Positions 18,249-26,982 of a stretch of DNA of 64,000 nucleotides are shown here, in pieces. Source of the DNA: Kocuria sp. TGY1127_2 (GTDB taxonomy: Bacteria; Actinomycetota; Actinomycetes; Actinomycetales; Micrococcaceae). The translations under genes were made by a program, and so were the position numbers. The stretch is from positions 620,001 through 684,000 of the forward strand of contig NZ_AP022834.1 of NCBI RefSeq assembly GCF_013394385.1, written 5' to 3'. Numbering within the stretch: position 1 is the stretch's first letter; the number at the start of each line of letters is the position of its first letter. The notes below the pieces were generated by a model. That model was given only the letters and a program-made list of their open reading frames with translations, made no database searches and was not told the DNA's origin.

Positions 18249-18285
18249 ACGGGCGCCCCTCGGATCGAATTGGGGGGGCGCCCGT
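18249..18285. terminator. Terminator between the ABC permease and fmdA
   Basis: An 11-bp GC-rich inverted repeat (ACGGGCGCCCC with its complement) encloses a 15-nt loop, 10 nt after the permease stop and 26 nt before the convergent fmdA stop. It lacks a clear T-run. Confidence 0.65.
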
Positions 18286-18310
18286 AGTGCGGGTTGCGGC
18301 CGAAACAGTC

Positions 18311-19567
18311 CTAAGCTGGATTCGCCGAACGGGGCGCACCCATTCCAGGATCGATCTGCACCGGCCCCGAGGACTGAGGACTGACATCGAAATCGAAGAT
18401 TTCCGTGGGCAGATAAACGGTTGCGCAGGAATTCGGGACATCGACGACGCCTGAGAACCGGCCTTCGATCGGGGCGGCGCCCAGCAACAGGAATGCTTGT
18501 TCTGGGGAGTATCCGAACTTGGTCAGATAGTCGATCGCATGCAGGATTGCGCGCTGATAAGCCAGCTGGGAGTCCAAATAGCGTTGTTCGCCGTCGAGTG
18601 TTACGGAGGTTCCCGAGAAGGCAAGCCACTCCGAGTACTGGGGTGCAGTGCGGCCAGGCATGAAGATGGCATTTTCGCTCACGCCATAGGTCTCCATGCC
18701 GCCCTTCAGAACATCGACACGCAGATCGATGTACCCTCCCATCTCGATCGCGCCGCAGAAGGTGATCTCTCCGTCGCCTTGTGAGAAGTGCAGATCGCCG
18801 ACCGACAAGTTGCCGCCCTTGACGAACACGGGATAGAAGACGCGCGAGCCTTTAGTGAAGTTCTTGATGTCCTGGTTGCCGCCGTTCTCCCGGGGAGGGG
18901 CGGTCCGAGCCGCTTCGGATGCCACACGATCATATTCCGCGCCTTCGAGCTGCCCAAGGATTGCGCTCTTGGGCTCAGGGGGAAGTGCCAGGGGCGGCAA
19001 ACGGTTGGGGTCGGTTGCGATCAGATCGCCCTCCCGTTTGTTCCACTTGGCCAGAAGATCGGTGGACGGCGCGGTTCCCATCAACCCGGGATGGGTGATG
19101 CCCGTGAAACTGACTCCGGGGATATGTCTCGATGTGGCGACGTCGCCGGTGAAGTCCCAAACGGCCTTGTAGGCATCCGGAAATTGGTCGACGAGAAAGC
19201 TCCCACCGTTGTTCTTGGGGAAAATCCCTGTGTATCCCCAGCCTTGGCCTGCTAGCGGGCCGGTTTCCTGGGGAATGGGACCCAGATCCAGGATGTCCAC
19301 GATCAGTAGGTCGCCGGGCTCGGCACCTTCCACGGCAAAAGGTCCTGAAAGAGCGTGGACGACGTCGATGGGTGCATCCCGGATGTCGTCGGCGGAGTCG
19401 TCGTTCTTAATCGCGCCGTCGAACCACTCGCGGCAATCCACCCGGAAGGGCTCGCCCGGCTTCAGGGTCTCGAGGGGAGGAATGTCCGGGTGCCACCGGT
19501 TGTGACCGATTTTCTCCTGTTCGGAGAATGGCTTGGCGGAGTCCAGCGGAAATAGAACCTCGGGCAT
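18311..19567 (-). CDS. fmdA: Formamidase
   Basis: The 418-residue protein belongs to the acetamidase/formamidase family: HNRWHPDIPP near 22-31, a GDLLIVDILDLGP strand, and HFSQGDGEITFCGAIEM with metal- or substrate-binding His, Asp and Glu. Its length equals characterised FmdA proteins. It hydrolyses formamide, and perhaps other short amides, to ammonia and the acid in the cytoplasm. The ATG has GAGAGGAA upstream. fmdB lies 41 nt upstream on the same strand, the usual fmdAB pairing. Confidence 0.93.
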   Translation of the reverse strand: MPEVLFPLDSAKPFSEQEKIGHNRWHPDIPPLETLKPGEPFRVDCREWFDGAIKNDDSADDIRDAPIDVVHALSGPFAVEGAEPGDLLIVDILDLGPIPQETGPLAGQGWGYTGIFPKNNGGSFLVDQFPDAYKAVWDFTGDVATSRHIPGVSFTGITHPGLMGTAPSTDLLAKWNKREGDLIATDPNRLPPLALPPEPKSAILGQLEGAEYDRVASEAARTAPPRENGGNQDIKNFTKGSRVFYPVFVKGGNLSVGDLHFSQGDGEITFCGAIEMGGYIDLRVDVLKGGMETYGVSENAIFMPGRTAPQYSEWLAFSGTSVTLDGEQRYLDSQLAYQRAILHAIDYLTKFGYSPEQAFLLLGAAPIEGRFSGVVDVPNSCATVYLPTEIFDFDVSPQSSGPVQIDPGMGAPRSANPA

Positions 19568-19608
19568 GGTGTTCCTCTCGATCGAACGATGAACAGGGGC
19601 TTGAGACC

Positions 19609-19899
19609 TCAGGGACGAGGAAGCTTGAGGTGTCGCGGATCGTGGGAGGTATGTGGTGGGGCCTTGGGGACAGGCGGACCGGGGAGGCGGGTTACGACGT
19701 CGGGCTCATGGGCCGAGCGTTCGGCCTCACTCATTGCCGTCGCCCGGGCCGTGCCGAGTTTCGAAAGGCCGACTGGGGAGAAGATGCGCGTTGCGGTCTC
19801 GACACAGGTGCGGCACTGCCGCTCGGCGGGGACAGCGGACATAGAATGCTGGGCTTCGAAGACCCCGCAACGCGGACACCGGAACTCGTACAGCGGCAT
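19609..19899 (-). CDS. fmdB: FmdB family zinc-ribbon protein
   Basis: The 96-residue protein opens with MPLYEFRCPRCG, the FmdB zinc-ribbon signature, with cysteine pairs C8/C11 and C29/C32. The rest is low-complexity and proline-rich. FmdB was first described as a regulator of amidase genes, but the family is broad and its role is unproven. The ATG at 19899 begins exactly at the conserved start, so the longer frame to 19971 is not used. fmdA follows after 41 nt. Confidence 0.88.
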   Translation of the reverse strand: MPLYEFRCPRCGVFEAQHSMSAVPAERQCRTCVETATRIFSPVGLSKLGTARATAMSEAERSAHEPDVVTRLPGPPVPKAPPHTSHDPRHLKLPRP

Positions 19900-19990
19900 G
19901 CACACCCCAAATGATGCTGTGATCCAAAACACTAACGCCTTGAGGCTACGCCCGCCGTGATGACCGGTCAAAGGAAAAACCGCATATTAC

Positions 19991-20872
19991 CTAGCGGGAA
20001 CGAAGAAAATTCATCAATTCACCCGTGAGGCCGGGGTTGAGAACGAGCTCTTGGTTATTGAGATGGGTCACCGGTGCCAACAGGCGGACGGATGAGGTGA
20101 GCCAGACACCATCGGACTCCATCAGGTCCGTCGGGTAGAGCGGTCCGAAGCCGACCTCCCAACCTGCCTCCCGCGCTCCTTGGAAAATTGCGCCCTGAGT
20201 GGTTCCCGGAAGAATCCCCCGGTTGGGTTCCGGGGTGAAGAGTCGCAGTCGGTCGCCTTCCTGACGAGCCATGATCACGGAACTGGTCGCAGCTTCGAGA
20301 ATTCGTCGATCCGAAGCCGTGAAAATGGCTTCCTGTGCGCCGAGGGACCTGACGTGTCGCAGGACGGCCATGTTGACCGCGTAGGAAAGGGTTTTGGCGC
20401 CGGCCAGAAGCCATGGGTAGGCCGTGTCTTCAGCGGGATCGTGTCCGCGTGGAAGCAGGAGCGCCTTGACGCCTTCCTCGCGTTGAGCGATGGTCGAGTC
20501 CGGTACGGAACTCACGACGACGAGCCCGTACGGACCGTCTTCCGGCGTTCCGCGACTAATGAGGAGTTTCACCGTGTGCTCGGCTCCCAGAGAAGATGGT
20601 GTGCCGTTTCCTGCGGATTTGAGAGCCAGGGCCGATGCCGATCGCCACGAGTCCTCGCTGGGATTCGGGAGGTGAAGGAGGCGGGCTGAGTTCCCGAGCC
20701 TCGTGAGATGGAGATCGAATTTGCGAATCGAACCGTCTACGGCCAGCATCGTTTCGAACACTCCGTCTCCACGCGTATAGCCTTCGTCGTCGATTCGAAT
20801 CAGGGGAGTCGAGGCGTCGAGGACCGTTCCGGTCGGAGAATTCTGATCTATGCGAACAACCGTGGGTGTCAT
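19991..20872 (-). CDS. pabC: Aminodeoxychorismate lyase (class IV PLP aminotransferase fold)
   Basis: The 293-residue protein has the class IV pattern: RGDGVFETM near 34-42, the PLP-binding lysine in LAGAKTLSYA at K160, and the NRGILPGTTQGAI substrate-side segment. It most likely releases pyruvate from 4-amino-4-deoxychorismate to form p-aminobenzoate for folate. A D-amino-acid transaminase role cannot be excluded by sequence alone. I chose the ATG at 20872, preceded by GAGGTGT, rather than the longer frame to 20980. It is followed by fmdBA on the same strand. Confidence 0.85.
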   Translation of the reverse strand: MTPTVVRIDQNSPTGTVLDASTPLIRIDDEGYTRGDGVFETMLAVDGSIRKFDLHLTRLGNSARLLHLPNPSEDSWRSASALALKSAGNGTPSSLGAEHTVKLLISRGTPEDGPYGLVVVSSVPDSTIAQREEGVKALLLPRGHDPAEDTAYPWLLAGAKTLSYAVNMAVLRHVRSLGAQEAIFTASDRRILEAATSSVIMARQEGDRLRLFTPEPNRGILPGTTQGAIFQGAREAGWEVGFGPLYPTDLMESDGVWLTSSVRLLAPVTHLNNQELVLNPGLTGELMNFLRSR

Positions 20873-20927
20873 ACACCTCATTAAACGCCATACCGCAAGA
20901 GCGTTGTTCGAGGACCCGCGCGGATCT

Positions 20928-22163
20928 TCAGATTCGCGGTTCGAAAATTCGGGACGCGAGCAGGAAAAGAACCAAGGCAATCAGACTGCAACCGACCATC
21001 ATTGCCGCCATGGGGATCACCGCATTCGCGCCAGCGGCACTGACGAGCGGGGAAACGATCCCGCCCATTGTGCACTGAAGTCCGCCAACCAATGCCGAAC
21101 TCGCCCCTGCGTAATCTCGACCGTGCCCGAGCGCCAACGATGTCGCATTTCCGAAGACCAGTCCTTGGGCCGCGGCGGTGACGAAGAGACACACGAGCGT
21201 TGGAACGAGGGAGAGCCCGCACAGTGCGAGGACCAGAAAAGACAGTGTCGCCACATTTGAGATGACAATGCCGCCTAACCCAATTCCTTGAGGACGGAAT
21301 CTTTTCAGCAAGAGATTCGAAACCCAGGAGAAAGCTAGGATCCCGAAGGAATTGGCCGCGAAAACCAGAGCATAATGGGTGGCCGTGAGCCCGAGGTTGT
21401 TCTGCAGCACATAGGTGGAACCGGAAATGTAGGAGAACAAGGTTCCGAAGGAAAAGACGAACGCGAGCATATATGCCATATACGCAGGGCGGCGAACGAC
21501 GCAGGCTATGCCGCGGCCGGAAGCCGCGAGCCCTCCTCCGTGCCGGCGGACCTTCGGCAACGATTCGGGAAACAGGAAGAACACTCCGATGGCCATCACG
21601 AGGGTCATCACCGTGAGGACCCAGAACACGGCGCGCCAGGGCGCGAATCCCAGGATGATGCCACCCAGAGTCGGGGCCAGGACCGGTGAGATCCCGTTGA
21701 TCATCATCATGAAATTCATGTATCGGGCAGTCTGATGTCCTTCCGTGAGGTCGGTGATCGCTGAACGAGCCAGAACGAGTCCCGCCGCACCGGTGAATCC
21801 CATCAAGAACCGCAAGCCGATCAGGAGGTGGACAGTCGGTGCCAGCGCGCACCCCATGGTGGCCAGCACGCAAATGAATGAGCAGATCACCAAGGGACGC
21901 CGCCGGCCCCACTGATCTGATAGCGGACCGATGATAATCTGGCCCATCGCCAGGCCAGCCATGAATGCTGAGAGCGTCAGCTGGACCAGCGAGGCCGCCG
22001 TTCCGAGGTCCTGCGTCATTTGGGGGAAAGCCGCCAGATACATGTCTGTACCCAAAGGCGCTATGCCGGTGAGCGTCCCCAGCAGGATGAGGAGAGGCAC
22101 CGGGATGCGCGATGCGGTGGGGTTCAATCTGACCTCACGTTTCTCAGGTTGATGGCGCCTCAC
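20928..22163 (-). CDS. Bcr/CflA family drug-efflux MFS transporter
   Basis: The 411-residue membrane protein has 12 predicted helices, the DMYLAAFPQM segment typical of Bcr/CflA pumps, the motif GPLSDQWGRRRPL in the first loop and RFLMGFTGAAGLVLARSAI in helix 5. It probably exports drugs or small metabolites by proton antiport. The start is a GTG at 22163 with an AGGG upstream. It runs in the same direction as pabC and fmdBA and may be co-transcribed with them. Confidence 0.9.
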   Translation of the reverse strand: MRRHQPEKREVRLNPTASRIPVPLLILLGTLTGIAPLGTDMYLAAFPQMTQDLGTAASLVQLTLSAFMAGLAMGQIIIGPLSDQWGRRRPLVICSFICVLATMGCALAPTVHLLIGLRFLMGFTGAAGLVLARSAITDLTEGHQTARYMNFMMMINGISPVLAPTLGGIILGFAPWRAVFWVLTVMTLVMAIGVFFLFPESLPKVRRHGGGLAASGRGIACVVRRPAYMAYMLAFVFSFGTLFSYISGSTYVLQNNLGLTATHYALVFAANSFGILAFSWVSNLLLKRFRPQGIGLGGIVISNVATLSFLVLALCGLSLVPTLVCLFVTAAAQGLVFGNATSLALGHGRDYAGASSALVGGLQCTMGGIVSPLVSAAGANAVIPMAAMMVGCSLIALVLFLLASRIFEPRI

Positions 22164-22202
22164 GGGGCACCCTGTTGCCCGTATGCGGAAAGTGCCGCCG
22201 AA

Positions 22203-22805
22203 TTACCGCGCGAACAGCCTATCCTCTTGCGAGGCCCACAACTGCCAATAGGGCCGGTACATGTCGCCATCGCGTTTGAGGGCACGGTACTTGCGGATAT
22301 TCGCCTCGAGATGAAGCCAAACCCCGAAGTGAGGGCGCGTTTCTGGATGTCCCGGCGCGGTCGAACCGACGCCTTCGACGATGATGAGCGATGGGTCTGC
22401 GCTCAGTACTTGCGTTTCCTCCGCATAGTGATTCCGCGTCCAGTCCCAGGCTCGCCAGGTCGCGTCCTCATTGCGCATCAAGCGCTCGAGCAGCTCCGCA
22501 TACATGTCGATGCCGTCTTCGAGGCCTTCCCACCCGGGATAAATGTCTTCCAGGTGGAAGAGTGCGACGGTATCTGATCCGTCTTCGGCGCGCGCACGTT
22601 CCAAGAGACGTCCAGCCAGCTTCGACTTGCCCGCACCGGAGCGCCCGTCAATCGCCACGACAAACGGTTCAGGGCCCGACGCGAGCGAGCGTGCCTGGCC
22701 GATGGCCTTCCATAAGTCCTGCTCGTCCTTCGGCAGAATCGTGTGCGAGGACATGACCCAGATCGGTTGGCGTTCGTATGCGCAATTGCGAGGATCGACC
22801 GTCAT
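22203..22805 (-). CDS. Uridine-kinase-like P-loop NTPase
   Basis: The 200-residue protein has Walker A GRSGAGKSK (54-62, K60), a later LIIVEGVGS strand that matches Walker B of the uridine kinase/phosphoribulokinase group, and a WRAWDW segment. It should phosphorylate a small substrate in the cytoplasm; the true substrate is not known, and C-terminal homology to uridine kinase is weak. The ATG at 22805 overlaps the stop of the tyrosine phosphatase gene by 4 nt, so the two proteins are probably made together. Confidence 0.7.
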   Translation of the reverse strand: MTVDPRNCAYERQPIWVMSSHTILPKDEQDLWKAIGQARSLASGPEPFVVAIDGRSGAGKSKLAGRLLERARAEDGSDTVALFHLEDIYPGWEGLEDGIDMYAELLERLMRNEDATWRAWDWTRNHYAEETQVLSADPSLIIVEGVGSTAPGHPETRPHFGVWLHLEANIRKYRALKRDGDMYRPYWQLWASQEDRLFAR

Positions 22806-23308
22806 GATTCCTCGTTCCGTGCCTCCGGGTGCCGAGATGCCTCGTCGATCACGCCTTGGACGGAATCCTCGATCATTCCGAAAGTCCGATCGAAATCCGA
22901 GGCATCGCCGTACCACGGGTCATAGATGCCGATTTTTTCGACCGGCTCGCCGGCCGCGGAAGGATCGAATTCGCGCATGAGATGGATCTTGGCAGCTTGG
23001 GCCTCGTCTGCGGCCATGCGGCGGAGAGCCCTGAAATGAGGGACGTCCAGAGCCAGGATGAGGTCGTTGTCCTCCAAATCCTGGCGCGTGACCTGGCGGG
23101 CAGAATGGCCGCTGGTGTCGATGCCCAGCCGGTCCATGACTTTCCGAGCCCGAGGATCGATGGGATTTCCTTGTTCTTCGTCGCTCACACCAGCAGATGT
23201 GACGACAACGCCACTCAGCCCGGCGTCCTGCGCCGCGTTGCGTACTAGGTATTCGGCCATGGGGGAGCGGCAGATATTGCCGGTGCAAACGGTAACAATG
23301 CGATACAT
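22802..23308 (-). CDS. Low-molecular-weight protein tyrosine phosphatase
   Basis: The 168-residue protein has the P-loop CTGNICRS with nucleophile C8 and R14 at the extreme N-terminus, and the general-acid loop DPWYG at 130-134. It dephosphorylates phosphotyrosine proteins or small phosphoesters. The ATG at 23308 places the catalytic cysteine at position 8 as in the family; the longer frame to 23341 is not needed. Its stop overlaps the start of the uridine-kinase-like gene. Confidence 0.92.
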   Translation of the reverse strand: MYRIVTVCTGNICRSPMAEYLVRNAAQDAGLSGVVVTSAGVSDEEQGNPIDPRARKVMDRLGIDTSGHSARQVTRQDLEDNDLILALDVPHFRALRRMAADEAQAAKIHLMREFDPSAAGEPVEKIGIYDPWYGDASDFDRTFGMIEDSVQGVIDEASRHPEARNEES

Positions 23309-23347
23309 GGTCACCACGTTACCGGGGCCGGGCGGCGACATGTGAGT

Positions 23348-23935
23348 TCAGCGCCGATCACGCTCCACAAGGATGGACGTGTTCTGCGATGTCCGGACCA
23401 TTGCTACGTAGAACTCGAGGGTCACGCGGAACAGAATAATGTACACGAACGCCACGACGGCCCCGAGGATCAGGAAAATGAGTCCAACCCACGCGTTTTC
23501 CGCGAATCCCACAATAACCGAAAAGAGCCAGCCCAGGCCGATCACGACCAAGCCGATGACGTAGATGACCGAGGCAAACTTGATGGTCACGAAATGACGG
23601 AACGAAAGGTCGAACATGGCCTGGAAGAATCCCGGCTCACCCTGGCCCCGCGGTTGTCCGTAGCCTGGTTGGCCGTAACCCTGTTGCTGCGGCTGCCCCG
23701 GTTGTCCCGGATATCCATTCTGTTGGGGGTAATTCGGCTGACCCTGAGGGTTCTGTCCGTAACCCTGACCGTGTGGAGCCTGTCCGTAGCCGCGAGAGGA
23801 GTTCTGCGGCGGCTGCCACGGTCCGTCGGACTGATGGGGATCCTGATGGGATTTCGAATTGTCCGCCCTCGACCCGTTCCCATTATTCGACGAATTGCCC
23901 TGCTGGTTTGATTCCTCGTGCTCGTGATCAGACAT
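23348..23935 (-). CDS. DUF4282 membrane protein with low-complexity N-terminus
   Basis: Residues from about 100 onward form the DUF4282 unit with two membrane helices (FRHFVTIKFASVIYVIG and LGAVVAFVYIILFRVTLEFY parts). The first 100 residues are rich in Gly, Gln, Tyr, Asn and Pro, with repeated GYGQ-type units. The family has no known function. The ATG at 23935 follows a second in-frame ATG two codons earlier; either may be used. It is divergent from the Asn-Glu-Pro repeat gene across about 220 AT-richer bases. Confidence 0.75.
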   Translation of the reverse strand: MSDHEHEESNQQGNSSNNGNGSRADNSKSHQDPHQSDGPWQPPQNSSRGYGQAPHGQGYGQNPQGQPNYPQQNGYPGQPGQPQQQGYGQPGYGQPRGQGEPGFFQAMFDLSFRHFVTIKFASVIYVIGLVVIGLGWLFSVIVGFAENAWVGLIFLILGAVVAFVYIILFRVTLEFYVAMVRTSQNTSILVERDRR

Positions 23936-24153
23936 GGTCAATACTCCCTGTACTTTTGAATTCTCATAAGTTAAGGCAAGTCACTCGCGTAAAAGTGCCA
24001 TGTGATCAGTCTATTCATTGAACTGTCGCAAATCACCGTCTCGCCGTGAATTTCCTGTCTGCGAGATCGAAACACTGTTAGATGTCTTTTGGATTACATA
24101 CGCTTGGAAAAATGCACAATCGCTCCGAAATAGCGGGCAAGAAAGGTCTGATC

Positions 24154-24897
24154 ATGAGTCATCATCCCGGCAACGAGCCCAACGAGCCCAACGAGCCCAA
24201 CGAGCCCAACGAGCCCAACGAGCCCAACGAGCCCAACGAGCCCAACGAGCCCAATGAGCCCAATTGGGGTCCGTTGCGACCTCCCGGTCCCAACCAGCCC
24301 AACACGTCGCATGAGACGGGTTACCCACCGACGGATTTTCAGCAATTTCCCCCAGGTGCGCACCCCGGACGTCAGGTGTACGGGGAGGGACAGCGAAAAT
24401 CTCGCAAAGGTTTGATCCTTGGTCTGTCTATAGGTGGCGGCGTGATCGTCATAGCCCTGGTCGTCATCCTCGCCCTCGTGTTCGCCGGAGTGCTGGGCGG
24501 GCGCAAGATCAATGATGAGGGCGATTTTCGGGACAAGGTGCAGAATCTTGGATCCGCTCAGGGGGCGGGGCAATGCAGTGATCTGGACAAGACGCTGCTG
24601 AACTCTGTTCTGCCTAAGGAGAACTTCCCTGATGACGCTCAGGTGTATGTCTGCTCGAATATCGATCTGAGCGACTTCCAGGCCCTGTCTGGTGCGAAGG
24701 AGGACAGCAAGCTCATCGTCGGCATCTATTCCGAACACGAGGCCGATGTGAAGTCGTCATTGAGCGATGCACTGAATGCCCCGGTCATGGATGAGGACAA
24801 AGGCGAATGGGGTCTCGAGGGTAACCACTGGGCCGCCATCGGCAATGCCGGAACGGCCGATGATGCCAAGAAGGAGCTCGGCGGGAAGGAGTGGTGA
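24154..24897 (+). CDS. Membrane-anchored protein with Asn-Glu-Pro repeat
   Basis: The 247-residue protein has ten perfect NEP repeats (7-36), a proline-rich linker, one transmembrane helix (about 87-115) after RKSRK, and an outside domain of about 130 residues with two cysteines (in AGQCSDLD and VYVCSN). I do not recognise the outer domain. The basic residues before the helix suggest the repeat stays inside the cell. The start at 24154 has AAAGG upstream; the frame is also open upstream but that region is AT-rich and non-coding in character. The tandem DNA repeat may vary in length between strains. Confidence 0.75.
   Translation: MSHHPGNEPNEPNEPNEPNEPNEPNEPNEPNEPNEPNWGPLRPPGPNQPNTSHETGYPPTDFQQFPPGAHPGRQVYGEGQRKSRKGLILGLSIGGGVIVIALVVILALVFAGVLGGRKINDEGDFRDKVQNLGSAQGAGQCSDLDKTLLNSVLPKENFPDDAQVYVCSNIDLSDFQALSGAKEDSKLIVGIYSEHEADVKSSLSDALNAPVMDEDKGEWGLEGNHWAAIGNAGTADDAKKELGGKEW
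24172..24261 (+). repeat. Ten tandem copies of a 9-nt unit (AACGAGCCC)
   Basis: Nine identical AACGAGCCC units and one AATGAGCCC are joined head to tail without spacers, in frame with the coding sequence, and encode (Asn-Glu-Pro)10. Such arrays gain or lose units by slippage without breaking the frame. Confidence 0.97.
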
Positions 24898-24944
24898 TCG
24901 GTTTCCGGCCACGTCCGTAACCTGGGCGGTCTTCTGTAAATAAA

Positions 24945-24965
24945 GTTGAGTCGACTTCGCTCAAG
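24945..24965 (+). promoter_or_regulatory. HAIR element 1 upstream of dnaK
   Basis: GTTGAGT, seven bases, GCTCAAG resembles the HspR-binding inverted repeat CTTGAGT-N7-ACTCAAG with one change in each arm. It lies just upstream of the TTGACA box at 24970-24975. Confidence 0.75.
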
Positions 24966-24969
24966 TCTC

Positions 24970-25016
24970 TTGACATTCTTCCGAGAAGTGGCAGACTTGA
25001 GTCAGGACAACTCAAG
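24970..25016 (+). promoter_or_regulatory. dnaK promoter overlapped by HAIR element 2
   Basis: TTGACA at 24970-24975 is a perfect -35 box; a weak -10 would fall at about 24993-24998. CTTGAGT at 24996-25002 and ACTCAAG at 25010-25016 form a perfect HAIR operator with the standard 7-nt spacer that covers the likely -10 and transcription start. HspR bound here would repress dnaK until heat shock. Confidence 0.9.
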
Positions 25017-25122
25017 AAGTGAGACCTCCGGGTGCGCAAGATCGATGGCCTCCCCTGCGGAAGCAGCGTCGTGAGTGCCGGAATGTGCCCCGGTTTTCGG
25101 ACTACGTAAGGAGAAAAACCAT

Positions 25123-26982
25123 ATGTCACGTGCAGTAGGCATTGACCTCGGTACCACCAACTCTGTGGTTGCCGTACTCGAGGGCGGCGAGCCCGTCGTC
25201 ATCGCGAACGCCGAGGGCGCTCGCACCACTCCGTCGGTTGTTGCATTCGGCAAGGACGGCGAGACCCTGGTCGGCGACATCGCCAAGCGCCAGGCAGTGA
25301 CCAACGTGGATCGCACCATTTCTTCGGTGAAGCGCCACATGGGCACCGACTGGAACACCGACATCGACGGTAAGAAGTACACCCCGCAGGAAATCTCGGC
25401 ACGTACCCTGCAGAAGCTCAAGGGCGACGCCGAGTCCTTCCTCAATGACACCGTGACCGACGCCGTCATCACCGTTCCCGCCTACTTCAACGACGCCGAA
25501 CGCCAGGCCACCAAGGAAGCCGGCGAGATCGCCGGACTCAACGTCCTGCGTATCGTCAATGAGCCCACTGCGGCTGCTCTGGCCTACGGGCTGGACAAGG
25601 GCAACGAAGATGAGCTCATCCTGGTCTTCGACCTCGGTGGCGGCACCTTCGACGTCTCCTTGCTGGAAGTCGGCAAGGACGAGGACGGGTTCTCGACGAT
25701 TCAGGTTCGCTCGACTTCGGGTGACAACCGCCTTGGCGGTGACGACTGGGACCAGCGCATCGTCGACTGGCTTCTCGAGCAGGTCAAGTCCAAGACAGGC
25801 GCGGATCTGTCCAAGGACAAGATTGCTTTGCAGCGTCTCCGCGAGGCAGCCGAGCAGGCCAAGAAGGAACTGTCCTCGGCCTCGTCGACCAACATTTCGT
25901 TGCAATACCTCTCGGTGACCTCCGACGGCCCGGTTCACCTGGACGAGAAGCTTTCCCGCGCGAAGTTCCAGGACCTGACTCAGGACCTTCTGGACCGCGT
26001 GAAGAAGCCTTTCAACGACGTCATCAAGGAAGCCGGTATCAAGGTTGCTGATATTGCGCACATCGTGCTCGTCGGTGGTTCGACCCGTATGCCGGCGGTC
26101 GTCGAAGAGGTCAAGAAGCTGGCCGGCGGACAGGAACCCAATAAGGGCGTGAACCCGGATGAGGTCGTGGCCATGGGCGCTGCCCTGCAGGCCGGTGTGC
26201 TCAAGGGCGACCGCAAGGACGTCCTGTTGATCGACGTGACCCCGCTGTCGCTGGGCATCGAGACCAAGGGCGGTGTGATGACCAAGCTCATCGAGCGCAA
26301 CACGGCCATCCCGACGCGTCGTTCCGAGACCTTCACAACCGCAGAGGACAACCAGCCCTCCGTGTCGATCCAGGTTTTCCAGGGTGAGCGTGAGTTCACC
26401 CGTGACAACAAGTCGCTCGGCACCTTCGAGCTGACCGGTATCGCTCCGGCCCCTCGTGGTGTCCCGCAGGTTGAGGTGACCTTCGACATCGACGCCAACG
26501 GCATCGTGAACGTCTCCGCGAAGGACAAGGGCACCGGCACCGAGCAGTCGATGACCATCACCGGCGGTACCTCGTTGTCCAAGGAAGACATCGACCGCAT
26601 GGTCAAGGACGCAGAGGCCAACGCCGAGTCGGACAAGGCCCGTCGTGAGGCCGCAGATCTGCGCAACAACGCGGAGTCCAGCGCTTACCAGATCGAGAAG
26701 CTCCTCAAGGACAACGAGGACAAGGTCTCCGAGGACATCAAGACCGAGGTTCAGGGAGACGTCGACGAGGTCAAGAAGGCCCTTGAGGGCGACGACGACG
26801 ACGCGGTCAAGTCCGCATTCGAGAAGCTTCAGGCTTCTCAGACCAAGCTCGGCGAAGCGATCTACTCGCAGGCGCAGGCTGGAGCCGAGACGGAGGACAC
26901 CTCCGAGGCGAACGCCGATGCCAATGACGAGGATGTCGTCGACGCCGAGGTCATTGACGATGAGGATGAAAAGAAGAACTAA
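25123..26982 (+). CDS. dnaK: Chaperone DnaK (Hsp70)
   Basis: The 619-residue protein has the Hsp70 ATPase motifs [11 protein letters not shown] (start), [10 protein letters not shown] and [11 protein letters not shown], then a substrate-binding domain and an acidic C-terminus. It folds and disaggregates proteins with GrpE and DnaJ. The ATG at 25123 has AAGGAG upstream and places the motif at the conserved N-terminus. It is the first gene of a dnaK-grpE-dnaJ-hspR operon under two HAIR operators. The grpE ATG overlaps the TAA stop by one base. Confidence 0.98.
   Translation: MSRAVGIDLGTTNSVVAVLEGGEPVVIANAEGARTTPSVVAFGKDGETLVGDIAKRQAVTNVDRTISSVKRHMGTDWNTDIDGKKYTPQEISARTLQKLKGDAESFLNDTVTDAVITVPAYFNDAERQATKEAGEIAGLNVLRIVNEPTAAALAYGLDKGNEDELILVFDLGGGTFDVSLLEVGKDEDGFSTIQVRSTSGDNRLGGDDWDQRIVDWLLEQVKSKTGADLSKDKIALQRLREAAEQAKKELSSASSTNISLQYLSVTSDGPVHLDEKLSRAKFQDLTQDLLDRVKKPFNDVIKEAGIKVADIAHIVLVGGSTRMPAVVEEVKKLAGGQEPNKGVNPDEVVAMGAALQAGVLKGDRKDVLLIDVTPLSLGIETKGGVMTKLIERNTAIPTRRSETFTTAEDNQPSVSIQVFQGEREFTRDNKSLGTFELTGIAPAPRGVPQVEVTFDIDANGIVNVSAKDKGTGTEQSMTITGGTSLSKEDIDRMVKDAEANAESDKARREAADLRNNAESSAYQIEKLLKDNEDKVSEDIKTEVQGDVDEVKKALEGDDDDAVKSAFEKLQASQTKLGEAIYSQAQAGAETEDTSEANADANDEDVVDAEVIDDEDEKKN

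Noticed and set aside
24172-24261. Possible CRISPR-like array
   Set aside because: Units are 9 nt, contiguous without spacers and in frame inside a coding gene.
24094-24738. Minus-strand hydrophobic Gly-Leu-Val repeat protein
   Set aside because: It is the complement of the Asn-Glu-Pro repeat and of the membrane protein gene; no start signal or family supports it.
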